Shown: one piece after another, positions 21,936 through 34,480 of the stretch | Numbering within the stretch: position 1 is the first letter of the stretch | Layout: each line of letters begins with the position of its first letter | Assembly (NCBI GenBank): GCA_018806985.1 | Contig: JADANN010000424.1 | Location: 1,107,001-1,171,000 of the forward strand | DNA: 64,000 nt | Direction: 5' to 3' | Source: Angiostrongylus vasorum | Taxonomy: Eukaryota > Nematoda > Chromadorea > Rhabditida > Metastrongylidae | Program-made: the position numbers and the translations under genes | Notes under the pieces: generated by a model | Databases searched by the model: none | What the model was told of the DNA's origin: nothing | Seen by the model: only the letters and a program-made list of their open reading frames with translations

Positions 21936-23937
21936 ATATGTCGGTCAGTAATTTCAATTCTGTTCGTTAGTAGTGAATTACGATTACTGTATTGAATGCG
22001 ACTGTATGGAAAATACTGAAGTAAATGGTGTAAGCTGAAAAACCCTTTCGAAACACTGAGAGCAGTGTCTTTATGGTGGACTTCAGCAGCACAGTAAATA
22101 AGGGCGTACAAACCTATAGAACGAAATAACAAAGTAAGCTCTGCAGTCTGTGATCTTCTCACTCCTCAAATCCTCTAGTTACTGAGGAATCATCGTCTAT
22201 TTTCGGAAAACCGGCACACCCGTAACGGCGAAGAATTAGGCTCATTTGGCAGATATCAGTGGCCCTAGAAACTGTGCGAACGTTGCGTTATCCTCTTCCG
22301 CCTCGCCTTCGTGGCTGTTCCAACGGACTACGCGCAATTTTTTTTCGGCTGCAGACTTTCTGCGTCTTAGACTATGGAAAAATCTTTTCTCAATAAATAG
22401 AGGATCTGAGGGGTTTTGAACATGATAGGATCGTAGGAGACTTGGCTGGATCGTTTTAAGGGCACGAATGATATGTACGCCGCTATTTACTATGTGGTAC
22501 TATAGTCCATCATGGAAATGCATTGCTTTCCGCATTTGGAAGTATTTTCCAGCTTATTTTGAGTCACTGTCGATATTTTTTTATATCCACACTTTCTTCC
22601 ATAAAATAATCATCATTCATCTTTGGTATTAAAATACAACAACAGTTAGTCAAATTACCGGTAATTGAACATTTTCGAAAGAAGCTTTTTGGAAATCGTT
22701 AGGTGGTTAGGATGACTTTTATAGTCTCACCAGTACTCTTTTAATCTGATTTCGATTAGCTATCGAACGAGTATACATAATCCGGTAAGAAAAAAAAACT
22801 CTAGAGCCCAATAAACTCAATGCGGGTACTTAGTGTCCTTAGCGGAGCGAATGGGATAAGCAACTGATGATCCAGGTCTGATATTAACAGTCGGGAAGGT
22901 CTACACATCAGTGCTGGTTTCGCGAGTGTCGCAACATCAAACTATAACGAAAACGAAGTTAGCAGTCTTCACGGGTATGGGATAGTTTCGCAGTGAAGAT
23001 TACATCTTCTATTTTCTAAGGTTATCATCGGCTATTTCAAGGGTGAAATTGCTTCTTGGACCATGTCTGATATTCCTCGCTCCATTCACGTCGAAAGTCA
23101 CATCGGAATCGGGATTCCTCTTTCCATGGAAAGGAGAACAAGCTGTGCAATTCCAGAAACTAAATCGCAAAACCATCATACTAGTATGTTCGGAAATTAA
23201 TGCACGGTTTCAATGCATTTTTAAGTGATATATCTCAGCTCAGAATATGCTTTGCTATTCTAGATAGGAAATATCAAGATCTGCATTTTGCTAGCAAAAA
23301 GGTTGATCTATTCCGGTTGCTTGATATTCGGGACATATGAGGGCGATTAAGTCGTTGAACGCAGTTGATTTCTGTAGCCTATCTCACCCAGGAAGCTATC
23401 AAGATATTTAGAGAATTGGTACTGGGTAGCCGAAAAGAGCCCAGCTGGTTCAATGTTTGCGGCCTCAGTAATGCGGCCTGTGACCGGGCGCTACGTGCGG
23501 GATCCATTTATCGACCTTCCTCAACTTCCTAATTTCCTCTAGATGGTACGAAACAATCTGGATGTTTAGACCAAACTATTTTCAAGTTCTTAAACAGTTG
23601 TCCATGCATTTACTTCCACGAAAGCCTTCAATTAGTATTCGTGAAAAGTTAAAGGACGTCTGTTCTCGTCCTCAACGTCGTGCTCGAGACGACGGAATTT
23701 TTGAAGCGAACGTCACCGTTGCATTCGTTAACACCTCTTCAGGCCATTATCTCTTCACTGCTTCAAGCCCATCGCGCTGCACTGCAGTCGAATTTCAATT
23801 CACAGGAGTAGATTTGACGAAGTTGCTGCTTTAGCATCTGGAATTTCACTTTTAAAATCTGTCAGAAACACAATTTATATTGCAATTCAGTTGTTTCAAA
23901 ACCAACTTTCCTTTAATGTTCGTTTGACTGACCAATA
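21936..23937. other. Intergenic, nothing assigned
   Basis: No recognised repeat or gene. The 90-codon + strand frame at 23562-23834 (REKLKDVCSRPQRRARDDG) has somewhat higher GC but no family match or clear splice sites. Confidence 0.4.
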
Positions 23938-24243
23938 TGTATTCTTTCTTTGGTAATCTTACACGAGGAGTAAACAGATTTATTTCGGCCAACGTTTCGA
24001 CGTCTTCGTCTTCATCAGAACCGATGATCTGAGTCGTTAGTCCACGGTTCTTCTTCGTCTCGATGTCGCGTCTTCGCCTTCGTATCGAGTTGCGTCTTCC
24101 TCAGCGATCTTCGAGAGGTGGTCCGCTGAGGGAAGACGTAACTCGATACGAAGGCGAATACACCACATCGAGGAGAAGAAGAACCGTGGACTATCGACGC
24201 GAATCATCGACTCTGATGCTTATCAAAGAAAGAATACAATTCA
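23938..24243. repeat. Fold-back (long inverted repeat) element
   Basis: The left arm starts GTATTCTTTCTTTGGTAA; the right arm ends TTATCAAAGAAAGAATAC. The inner arms, 24012-24107 and 24120-24219, pair at roughly 90 percent by eye, for example GTCCACGGTTCTTCTTCGTC against its complement near 24180. The left arm has an extra segment of about 60 bases containing CAACGTTTCGACGTCTTCGT, which on the opposite strand resembles a hammerhead core. Confidence 0.85.
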
Positions 24244-26763
24244 GTTATACAGAACGAAAGCGCATAAAATAATGAATAAAACAATCTCATTTGAAGAAAA
24301 TTGGAAACGTTAATTTCTAGGCGACCGCAATGCATTGCGACCTATTCACTTCCTAAGCCGACTTTTCGATAGATGCCATTATCTATAGGGGTTACCCAAC
24401 TTTTTTAACGATACCGGTAAAAAGCTTTGAGGTTTTCAAGTCACCAAGATAGATGTCTCTCCAGAAACACTCGAAGCAACACAACAGCATGCGCTTGCAT
24501 GGTCTTCAAGCGACTACCAGGTTAGCACCCAACTTCCAAGAATATGCAAGCAATAAAAAATGTCCTAAGGAAGGTACAACAGCACTACTTTCCCAAATGT
24601 AAAACACGAAGATCATTGACCGGTACACCAATAATTAGTGGATCAATATGGCGGCTTTCCGGTATCCAGTCGGGATATTCAGAGAGACGAAAGTGTAGGT
24701 GACCCACAACTTCTACTCTGATCTTCTTGACGGCCACTGGTTGGCATCTGCGTTTTGTTGATGACACTTTCCTTCAAATGTTAGTGAAGTTGAACCAGTG
24801 CTTGTCCACTTCGTCAGCTAATTCAAAAGGGTGACTCTTCGGTTGAATTTCTAGAAATCAATGTTCATGGAAAGCGATTCGTTTCTGCTTGTGATATAAG
24901 GAGATTTGCTGTGATTACATGAAGTACATTACACTTAGTATCACAAATTACAAATGGTTGCAAAATTGCATCTATTTTTTGACCACTTATAGACCAACAT
25001 AAATAGATTTTCACTCATTCGGTGCGAAATTAACGGCCAGTTTCCAGCTTCAACCACCTTATCTCTGTTTACCGTGGTCTTCATTAATCGAAATAAAAAC
25101 CGTTACAGCCTACAAATTTTCCCATACAAGACGTAAGTTCTGTTGCTCCACCACGTTGAGATTTTAATCTTATTAATTGTTCGTTAAGGGACTTATTTCG
25201 TATACGCCGATGTCCCCAAATCCGCCGCTGGTATTTACGGGCTGCGTGGCCTGCATTAGAGGTTTTTAAAACTTAGATTTAATCTTCATTGAGGAGGCAA
25301 CGCAGTAGTAGTAATCCCTTCTATTATGGATTGTGCTCAACCTACCTTGGAGGATTTTGACCCCGCTCCAAGCCCACCAAGCGTTCCATCTCTTCGGGTG
25401 CGGGTGAATGGTACCAGACTAGTCTGGGACCAGTCCACTTCCTCCAGTCAACGTAAAAACGCTCGGCACGGCTTTCCCAGGATTCCATGGAGACTTGACC
25501 ATCATTCACAGAGATTTGTGACGAAGACGAGGAAATCCTGAAACAGTTCTAGAAGCCGAACGCAAAAAGTTTCAAGACCTCTGTTGGCAGTGGATGCGAA
25601 TGGGAGGGAACGAATCGAATGCAAGAACTTCTGGAACCCACGGAAGGTGATACATGTGATATAGGATAGTGTAATAAGTAGCGAAATTTTCGTCTTCATT
25701 GTTGTGGAAGCTTCAGTTCTAAGGAACATTAAAAACCGAAATGACTTTTTAAAAAATCATATTTACTCTTAAATGTAGAAGAAAACTCTCTTCTATAAGT
25801 CTATGAAGTGCGCAACTCCCCAAGGCTTTTAGCTGCCAATAAATTATCAGCGATTATCGCAAAATACTCTTTGGATCTCATTGTTAATACTATGTAGACA
25901 TCACTATCAGAATTAGTGAGTAAAGCTTGGGAAACATAGAAGGGGAAAAAACGGTTCTCCATCTAGTGCCACAATTACTTAGGGCTTGAATGTGAGGTTA
26001 ACTGTAGAAAAGGAACGACAAGTTGGAAGTTCTCATCTTAATTTCAGACCTCGAACTGAATCATGGGAAGGATACTGTGGTACGTTTTAGTTCGTGCTCA
26101 CTCCGCTACAAATTCCAACCTTATTGCAATGGGCGACGTTCGCTAATCATCCGTTCGCCCTAGTTGATTTCCGAATCTTGACAATTGCTGCAACGTTCCT
26201 GATCTCTGAATTATCGAAGAAGATAGGGAAATATGGATTCTTTTTTCTCATTTACCTGAAACGAGCTAGTCCCACCACCATTTTGAGAGCACACTCGATG
26301 ACAGGGATGGTTGCATAACCTCCAAATTTCTCAATCGTGCAATAATGCGGATAGAATAGGATAAGTTGCACCGAATGTGGATGCTTGTCTTCTTGACCAT
26401 ACTTCCGATATCCTTACAAATAATATTCTTGACAGTTTGGTCATCCATCTGCACTTCTTTCTATGCTACTCCGTCCAGTCCACGGTTGTGTGCCCACAGG
26501 ATCTTCTACCAGACTGATTTGGTATATTGCGATTCATATAGGTAATGCACTACTTTTACGTTTGCTGGAGCTCCATCTGCTAGAAATGGCTCAGAAGAAC
26601 CTTTAACGGACTCCTAGCACAGCGACAAATCCTGCTGTTGAAATGTTAATAGGATTGAGTAAAGGTGTTCTTAACTTTTATTTGCTTTTTGTCTATTCTA
26701 AAGAGAAAAGAATAAGCAGCAAATGAAAATCAAACTATTGTGATTTCGAATGCAGTTTCAGCT
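24244..26763. other. Intergenic, almost empty
   Basis: Apart from the family B fragment at 25355 I see no gene or repeat. The open frames are short and unsupported. Confidence 0.4.
25355..25440 (+). repeat. SINE family B fragment
   Basis: AAGCCCACCAAGCGTTCCAT and AATGGTACCAGACTAGTCTG match the body of family B. Head and tail are missing. Confidence 0.65.
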
Positions 26764-27066
26764 TAAAGGATAAAGGATAAATGATAAAGGATAAAGCTCT
26801 CGGCGTTGATCAATCCCTCAGGTATGGGCCATGTATTCGATTTCCTTAACTATCGTTGGAGGTGACTGAATGCATATCTGGCCTTCACAATGAATGACTC
26901 GCGGTGGCCTACCGATGTATCGAGCCAGTGCTGGTATCCTCCCAGACAAGTCTGGTACCAATTTGCCGACCGCACAGCAGAGAGAAGGAGGGCTTAGTGG
27001 GGCTGGGGCGCGGGGATCGACCCCAGGTGTATTGCAGGACGCCTCCGACCACTGCGCTACCCGTTC
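26764..27066 (-). repeat. tRNA-headed SINE, family B
   Basis: Read on the - strand it starts with the tRNA-like head (GGTAGCGCAGTGGTCGGAGG, box A type; GGGGTCGATCCCC, box B type), continues through the GGTACCAGACTTGTCTGGGA body and ends in a TTTATCC repeat tail. Confidence 0.85.
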
Positions 27067-29099
27067 CAGTGGTACTTGAGCAGTTTATGTAATTAGTTCA
27101 GTCTCTTGGGTATTTCCTTGTAAAGCATACTGTTTAGTGTTCTATAAATTTCGTCCCTGAAACGCTACAAGAAGTGCTTTGCCAGTTTTGTTATGACAAC
27201 AGTAAACCTGCAGTCATTGATTCTCGTACGTTCGTTTTTTTACCAGCATTTGTTTGGAAAGCATTTCGAATTCATCTAAGCGTAGAGGCTGTAAACTTCA
27301 TTGTGGCTTCGTTTACCGGCCCTCCCACCTCCCTCTTCAGAGCCATGATAGTTCAAGGCGAGTGTTCACTGCAGTTATCCCTTGTAGATCCTCGTGATCA
27401 TAACACCGTGTAAAGCTCTTGATCGAACAAGATACATGATGGTTCTATTCTAATCATCCATATTGATTTATTTCATTTATTTCATTTATATTCATTTGAT
27501 TCAAGACCACAGTTTAAGAATTGGGGTTATTTTTTTTAACACAGTGTACGTGTGGCGTGTGAACGTGAGGAATTGGATATCATTGAGCTTCTACACGAAA
27601 TTTCGAGAACTGCTTGCTAATGTTACAGATATAGAAGTAGATAGTAGCCATGCATCGTTCTGAGTATTGTTCAGTCTTAGCGAGATTTCGTCTCTGTCCA
27701 TGAGTTTTTTCTCGAATCTCAGAGATGTTCAGTTCGATATTTTCGACCTCTTTCACCGCTTTCCTGTTCATAGAATTCAAAACTGCGAAACGTTTCCAAC
27801 ATATTACAACTTTTATATCCCTTACTTTATAGTAATGCCTTGAATGGTACCAGACTGATCTGGCAAAGCTTCATCCTCTGCAGTCAAAGTGGTGTTGCTT
27901 CGTATTGCTCTAGCTTGGCTATCTCAAGAGTCCAGGGAGAGTCAACTAGATCAACATTCAAGAACCTTCGTTGCAAAATGAAATTCCTTAAGCATAGTAG
28001 ATGTGAAAAACGGGTAGTATAAAATAGAAAAAAATAGCTTGAGTGGGGCGAGAGAAGAGCACTGGTAGAAATGTTACTATATAAAACGCGATGGTTTTGC
28101 AACACGCTGAGCCAACCAGACCCTATGCCTCCAAGGTTGATGAGTTAACACAGAGTTGCATGGGAAGAGTTTCCTTCTATCGAGAAAGGCTAGCGACTGC
28201 CGGTGTTAAATACATGGGAACGGCCATCACGAGTTTCCCATAATTTCAGGAGTAATCATCTCGACCAGCATTCGGCGATATTCACAAAGGTGACCAAAAA
28301 ATCTCTTCGTGGATGTGATGTCTACTAGACAACAAATCGAATAAATAAAATGCTAGGATCCACGCAACGTAATGTCGTACAAAAAGAAAAAAACAACTTG
28401 ACTAGGAGACATCACCTCTTCCCTTCCAGTTTGTTGGTCGCATTTGAGCACTGTTGTGAAGGGAAAACAAAAGAATTCTACATAGTTCTACAAGAACTCT
28501 GCAGAAGAATTCACTACTTTCAATTCAATACACTTATTTCATTTGCAGTGTAGGATGCATATGTACATATACATATGCATATAAACATTGTATGGCTCAA
28601 TCTGTTGCTATTAATGCTTCCAGAGAATTGCTCTGTACTGTCGAGATGGGAACGCCGGTGGTATACCGTATTGTCACTATTTGTGGCATAGGAAAGCTTC
28701 CGGAGTACCTTATAAGAGTGCTACTTTGCAGGATTCGATGTAAACTGTTTCTGGATAGTGCGGTAGTTCTACTTTCCACTTATATTCCTTTGTGCAAGAT
28801 TGTTCGAGAATACACCGTACGGTTTGCTGATAGCTCCATGGGCTGTCCTCAGGAATCACATGGAATGGTGCGGATATCAGTGTGATTTCAGTTTGAGCGG
28901 TAAGTTTCTCACTGGGCAAGTTTTTCTATTTCTGAAGTCATGAAATTCGTGCTAAGGCTCTCTCAGGTTGTTGCCACTGCCAGTTAGCATCCGTTCTGCT
29001 TTTCCACTTTTTCCTCCCTTCTACCATCTACGTGAGTAGTGTTTACGGCAGCAGTGTTTTAAAAATACATTCGTTAGTAGCTTCTGTATTTGATTTACT
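27067..29099. other. Intergenic, nothing assigned
   Basis: No convincing gene. A TACCAGACTGATCTGGCAAA block at 27847 resembles a scrap of SINE B, and an AT palindrome lies at 28557-28583. The 98-codon frame at 28592-28885 is matched by an equally long frame on the other strand and has no family match. Confidence 0.4.
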
Positions 29100-29196
29100 A
29101 ACAGCTGAGCTTTCGGATGGAGTCGCTAAATATCTTCTTAGGTCGGGAGACTCACTGACGATGGAATCTCCATTGTATACCGCAGTTGACAACTAG
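29100..29196 (-). repeat. Family A fragment
   Basis: AGCTGAGCTTTCGGATGGAG and GGTCGGGAGACTC correspond to the TTAGCTGGGCTTCCGGATGG core of family A. Confidence 0.55.
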
Positions 29197-29339
29197 GAAG
29201 AACACTTACCGATGAGCTACTAGGGTGCATATGATTCCAGATTGAGAAAGGATTTGTTCAAAAATTTTTTGCTATATGGTTTATCTGTTTGTTCTTCTTT
29301 GAAAGAAAGTTACCATTTGCAATTTTTCTATTAATAATG

Positions 29340-29620
29340 ATAAAAGAAGGATAAGGCTGTCGGCGTTGATCAATAGCTGAGGGGGCCGCCATGCATTCGA
29401 CTTCATTGGACATCGTTGGAGGTAACTGAACGGGTATCTGTCCTTTACAATGACTCGTGGTGGCATATCGATATATCGATATCTATCAAGCCAGTGCTGC
29501 TATCCTCCTAGACAAGTCTGGTACCAATCTACCGAACCCGGAGAGATGGAAGGCTTGTTGAGCCTGAGGCGCGGGGATCGATCCCATATGGATTGCATGG
29601 AGCCTCCGACCACTGCGCTG
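29340..29620 (-). repeat. tRNA-headed SINE, family B
   Basis: Full-length reverse copy from the ATAAGGCTGTCGGCGTTGAT tail end to the CCTCCGACCACTGCGCTGT head end. Confidence 0.85.
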
Positions 29621-30344
29621 TAAGTGTTGCTTTTAATCAACATATTTGCCATTCAGTCACTTATACTGATAGCAATAGGTTTTAGAAACATGTTGGTTTA
29701 AGAACAAGCTACAATATACACATAATTATCATCTTGCCAGCTGGCAGTACTCCAATCAAGCGACTATCGATTGAATCATAGCTACTCAAGAAACCATTAT
29801 ATTATCGCAGGTTTTCTGTGATTTGGAAGACATTTTCTTTCCCAAGATCTCTTCAGTTAGACAATGTTTGATTTCTCAGATTTAAGTGCCTTTAAACACT
29901 CCTTTTGTTGAATACTTCACCTTCAAACCTTCACTTCTACGAAACGTAGTCCTCTTGAAAATCGAATCATGGTTTGTGCTCGCTCCTTTCCTTCGTTATT
30001 TTTTGTCTAGTCCTCACTTTTTCTTTTTTTCTAATTTGTGCCTTGTGCAGTCCGAGCTGTTCGACTCAACCCCCTAACGGAAGCAAAAGATGGTCCGCTT
30101 ATACTAGAAACGCTCCGGACAGCTGTTCGATGCTGACGTTTTTTTACTTTTATAACAATTGCTTGTTGTTGTCTGAACTGTTAGATGTTTAGAGACTATT
30201 TGTCTTTTTTGGGAATTCCTAACCTCAACTACAAATTACGCTGGATTCACGTGTAAAGCATAAATTTTAACTTTAAGCACCTAGGATAAATGGCTTTCTT
30301 TATTGATAAGCCTAGACGAGGTTACAATGTTCTAGCTTTTCTTT

Positions 30345-30720
30345 ACTATCTATTCTTTTTTCATGGCAGGGTGCGGTGTGAAGTACAACCACAAGGATGC
30401 TGAGATATGAACGGAACTCGGAACCTCAGAGTGGCCTCGAACCCGCGCTTTACCCTTGCCAGCTGGTTCACGTGTTATCCACCGCACTAACCGAGGCATT
30501 TGCTTTGCCTTATTGCTTTTTCTCATTGCCGCCTACGGGATGATTGCCGATGACACCGTTCGAGTAAAAAACATGGCCGAGAGAAAGGCAAAGCAAGCGT
30601 CTCTTTTGGTGTGATGAATAGCAAGGGAGCCTCGGAAAGGGTGATCACTGGTTTAGAAGCCCACCTGAGGTTCTCAGTTTTACTCATATCTTTCATTCTT
30701 ATGCTTGTATTACACGACGT
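30345..30720 (-). repeat. tRNA-headed SINE, family D
   Basis: On the - strand there is a tRNA-like head, GCCTCGGTTAGTGCGGTGG, and a perfect box B, GGTTCGAGGCC (30443-30433). The 3' tail, GCATCCTTGTGGTTGTACTT, is shared with family C. A related copy lies at 59485-59850. Confidence 0.75.
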
Positions 30721-30737
30721 TATTAGGATAAAATAGA

Positions 30738-30995
30738 AAGAGTACAGCTGTCGGCGTTGATCAATTCCTGAGGGATGTGCTATGCATACGACTTCATTAA
30801 CCATCGATGGAAGTGATTGAATGCATATCTGGCCTTCACAGTGACCCGCGGTGGCCTACCTATGTATCGAGCCAGTGCTGCTATCCTCCCAGACAACTCT
30901 GGTACCAATTTGTCGACTCCGAAGGATGGAGGACTTGATATGCCTGGGATGCGGGGATCGATCCTATGTGTATTGCAGACCCCCTCCGGCAGCTA
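30738..30995 (-). repeat. tRNA-headed SINE, family B
   Basis: Reverse copy abutting the family D element; the head end is diverged (CCCCTCCGGCAGC in place of CGCCTCCGACCAC). Confidence 0.8.
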
Positions 30996-31714
30996 TATGC
31001 GTTTTCACGAGTTTGTTACAAATCTTTATTATGACTAACGTTTTGCCGGTTTCGCTTCCATCAGAGTCACGAGAGTTGGGGGTCGAGTTACTAATTTCTA
31101 TATTATCGCGTGTTTCCCTACAGTAACAATGTTTGCTGATAACCGCATCTCTCCTTGCACATTCTGCAAACTGTTTTCTAGCGACAATGTCAAGCACCTG
31201 CCTTGCAGATGGCTGGAAGAATTCTGTAACTTCTTTTTAACAACTATTCTTCTCCGTCTGACAGTTCGACCACTGAAGAAGCAGTTGCCAGACACAGGCA
31301 TTCCTCAGCAGCTGCCGTCCGAGTCTGCTTTTTGTATAAGGTACTGCATCGATATCACATGTATTTCCTGTAAAAGCTTTATATAGCCTTAACAAATATT
31401 CCAGAATCTCCCTCTCAGCATTGTCTCTAGTTCCTTCTGTCAAACTCCACCTATTTTAGAGCGAATATAAGCTGCTCCTTGAGTTCTCAGCTCAGTTCTT
31501 TCCAAAGTTTCTTCCACAGTTCTCCACAGTGCTCCCTATCAGTTCTGCCTCCTTCTTGGTACTGACGTGTGTATCCTTCTTCCTCCTTCATGTCGTCACA
31601 CCGTTACTATTTTACTTCCGTTTATATAAGCAGTTATAACATTAATATTGTACTGCCGTTTATATAAACAGTTATAACACAATCTTAACCGTTTTATTTA
31701 CTGCCCGCTCTTTT

Positions 31715-31795
31715 TAATGACAGGGTATACTGCGAAATATCTCAGCATCATTGAAGTTATAATACAAGCTTGAAATTATGTTCTGAAAATTCCAG
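31715..31795 (-). repeat. SINE family C/D tail fragment
   Basis: TGACAGGGTATACTGCGAAA and ATCTCAGCATCATTGAAGTT match the shared tail of families C and D. Confidence 0.6.
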
Positions 31796-31857
31796 CGTGG
31801 CATATTCACACAAGGCGAACAGTCAATCAACTTAACAATTACTAAGATACTTGTACA

Positions 31858-32530
31858 CTTGGACGGTCCGTCTTCACACTTGTGCAGATCCTAGTACATT
31901 TGCCATTCGTTTCTTTCCGTTGCAGTCATCGTCCATGATGGTGGTTTTATTCGAGCATGGTGGCTAATGTGAGTCTCACACGGTGATCTGCAATATAACT
32001 GCCAGTTGCGAGTACAACTGATTAACCTTGCTTACGAACACGTCCGCCCAACGTGTTAGTGGGCGCCCTAGGGGACGCTTGCATTCTCGTGGAGTCCACT
32101 CTAGAGTTCTTTTCGTCCATATGTTGTTTGTTCGTCTCATTATGTGACCGGCCCAGCTGTTATCGATGTATATTCTCCTGGATCTCGAAGATGTGACAGA
32201 TTTCGAAGATCAGTGCTTCGCATTCCCGTTGGATATTGAGTGTGCAGGTTATATTCCAGAAGGCATCATTCAACCGCTCTGTGTGTAGTGCCTAGTATTC
32301 TTGACACGACTGAAGTATCAGCCCACGTCCCTTCAACATAACAGAACGCTGGGTGGACCATTGAAAAAATAATTGTTCTAACTATATTTCTATCACTGTG
32401 TAAGTCACCACAGCTAGGATGTAGAACAATAATGTCAGTACCAACTTTACTTGAACGACGATGTGGATTATCAGACTCATGCAAGCTTATCAGTGGAACA
32501 AAATGCTGATCATCCATACCGAGTTTCAAA
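31858..32530 (-). mobile_element. RTE-type LINE remnant, C-terminal part and 3' tail
   Basis: The - strand from 32155 reads SWAGHIMRRTNNIWTKRTLE then WTPRECKRPLGRPLTRWADV, the hallmark C terminus of RTE-type polyproteins. The - strand ORF at 32529-32266 (PHRRSSKVGTDIIVLHPSCG) lies upstream of it. The element ends at 31858 with the conserved tail; frames are broken. Confidence 0.85.
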
Positions 32531-32697
32531 AAAAGTCGGTGTTGTTATCACAGTTATGGAAGACGTTTGAATGGAAACAGTTATTTGATTTTCAGGTGTA
32601 ATAACTCGAAAATTCCAATTAGAGGGTGCGTATCAGTGCTTTCTTCTATATAATATACAGTCTGGTATATAATAATACAGCATTATTTAGCACAAAG

Positions 32698-32698
<1 letters not shown>

Positions 32699-32728
<30 letters not shown>
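32699..32728. repeat. (TA)n microsatellite
   Basis: Fifteen TA units beside a fragment (32735-32775) of the RTE/family A tail. Confidence 0.95.
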
Positions 32729-32731
<3 letters not shown>

Positions 32732-32734
32732 GTA

Positions 32735-32780
32735 ATGCTTGGATGACCCGTCCTCACTGGTTGTGCGGGCCCCAGCACTA
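32735..32780 (-). repeat. RTE/family A 3' tail fragment
   Basis: CTTGGATGACCCGTCCTCAC and GTTGTGCGGGCCCCAGCA, the best-preserved copy of the tail shared by the RTE remnants and family A. Confidence 0.75.
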
Positions 32781-32784
32781 TAGC

Positions 32785-33844
32785 AGTCGCTAGTGGAAAT
32801 TAGGTCTTCGAGTCAGTTCTCGGCACCTTATGATCACTGGCTTTGAGTAGGATGCTCGACTTCGTAGAAGTTGCCCCACGGGACTTTTTCGTGGTCGTCG
32901 CAGATCAATATCTCAGACTTGGGTAATTAAACAGTTTATAACAATAATAATAATTCAAGAATAACGAAATATAGACATTGGTACGATACAGACAGCAATA
33001 TAATATCATGATCAATAAGTGAGGATAAGGCGGGTTAATATCTTTGCAATAAAACAGTGCCCTGTGCATTTAGAATACTTCAAGAGTGTCACAAGATTTA
33101 AGCGCATTAAGGGATTTATATAACGCTGTAATACCTGACTCACAAACAGCAACACTAAAGGGTTACACACTATATTTGGGCTTGTGATGTGGTTCTGATG
33201 AGGTTAACACTTTAAGAGCGACACTTGTTATAACATTGCGATGAGGTTATATGTTAATTGGTAGGTACATTGCGATTAGTTTAAGGTATTAAAGAATACA
33301 TGTAAGCGTATGAGTCTATTGCGATGAGGTTAATGTGAACACACAATAGAGTTAGCGTGTACATGACAGCGAAGTTAGTATACAACAGTGACCACATACA
33401 ACAAGAGAGAACACCTTGGATTGACTACAAGGCGCATCACACATGATGAACAGGGGGGGTGGATACGGTATTGACTCAGGGGGCTATTTAAATGTCTTCT
33501 GGAGGAGGCGGTACTTTGGCACAGGTCCAGAACTCTTATCGAAAACATTCGTCTCCAGCTCCCTCATGATCAGATGACTGAGGACGATTTGCAGGACAGC
33601 TTCATGCCCCTTTGTGTTACCGTACCCGTGATGGTTTTGGAACAGATGCAACACACAAAAGGTTCCGATTGTATAAAAAAGAGTGTGGATAACAAAGAAT
33701 GTTTACGACAACCAAAGTTTCTCTCAACGAAGTGAAAACGTTTACGTGCTGCAATATCGCGAAGCGATGTGAGGGAGCCACGAATGTGGTTACCACAGAC
33801 CTACGATATGATGAAAGAATGGTAACTATTCTGGCAATAGTTGC
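32785..33844. other. Intergenic, nothing assigned
   Basis: A GCGATGAGGTTA-type phrase recurs at about 33188-33340 (TGATGAGGTTAAC, GCGATGAGGTTATATG, GCGATGAGGTTAATG), suggesting a weak degenerate tandem array. No coding support. Confidence 0.35.
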
Positions 33845-34205
33845 TATATTCCCCACCCACATAATCTCCGTTCTTCGGAATTTTGCTGGTTTAGCCATTG
33901 TGGTTCCCTGGAGTACCGAGGTCAGCTAGGGCCAAAGTCTGCCCCAGGTCGTCACCACCACAGGCAATTACAGCCCTTGTTTATCAAAGGGAAATTTGCC
34001 ACCATGCGACTAGTTTGGTATCAGAACGGTGACGGATCCTAGTATTGGTTTACTCTTAGCTGGGCTTCCTGATGGAAACGCCGGACTCCTCAGCTTGGGA
34101 GACTCTGCTGGAGGGATAAATACTCGGCTGTACATCGCAGCCCGACACGCAAGAACACCTCCTAACCACGATGAGGCGCTAAACCGTGGGGAGATGATAT
34201 AATAA
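33845..34205 (-). repeat. Family A element, near full length
   Basis: From CCCCACCCACATAATCTCCG through TTTGCCACCATGCGACTAGT and TTAGCTGGGCTTCCTGATGG to ACGATGAGGCGCTAAACC. Matches 12195-12550 and 45825-45940. Confidence 0.8.
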
Positions 34206-34216
34206 TAAGATATCAA

Positions 34217-34280
34217 TGTATATATATATATATATATATACACATATATATATGTATATATATATGTATAATATATATAC
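34217..34280. repeat. TA/TATG microsatellite
   Basis: TA repeats with CACA and TATG interruptions, abutting the 5' side of the family A copy. Confidence 0.9.
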
Positions 34281-34337
34281 CGATATACATTTGAAATATG
34301 TTATGCTATTTTATTAGGTTATCTGATTCCGATATTT

Positions 34338-34480
34338 TAATGTGAGAGAGGCCATTAACTCATGCATGTGAACTCTGCGGTTAGTCTCCTCGAGGAAGAC
34401 TCGACTACGTTGCAGTCAGCTCGACCTCCCCAGACTTTAAAGGAGTCGAAATCTGCTGAAACTTCAGCTACGTTAAATAA
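34338..34480 (+). repeat. Family F element, internally deleted
   Basis: Starts TATTTTAATGTGAGAGAGGC and ends GTCGAAATCTGCTGAAACTT; both match the longer copy at 52570-53215, with about 120 bases missing in the middle. Confidence 0.6.

Noticed and set aside
21503..22162. A 219-codon - strand ORF
   Set aside because: It runs antisense across the family A repeat at 21755-21935 and has no family match or splice context.
26894..27092. Protein with MYRASAGILPDKSGTNLP
   Set aside because: The same peptide recurs in the copies at 29340, 30817, 35393, 37655, 49160, 51842 and 60331; it is SINE B read through.
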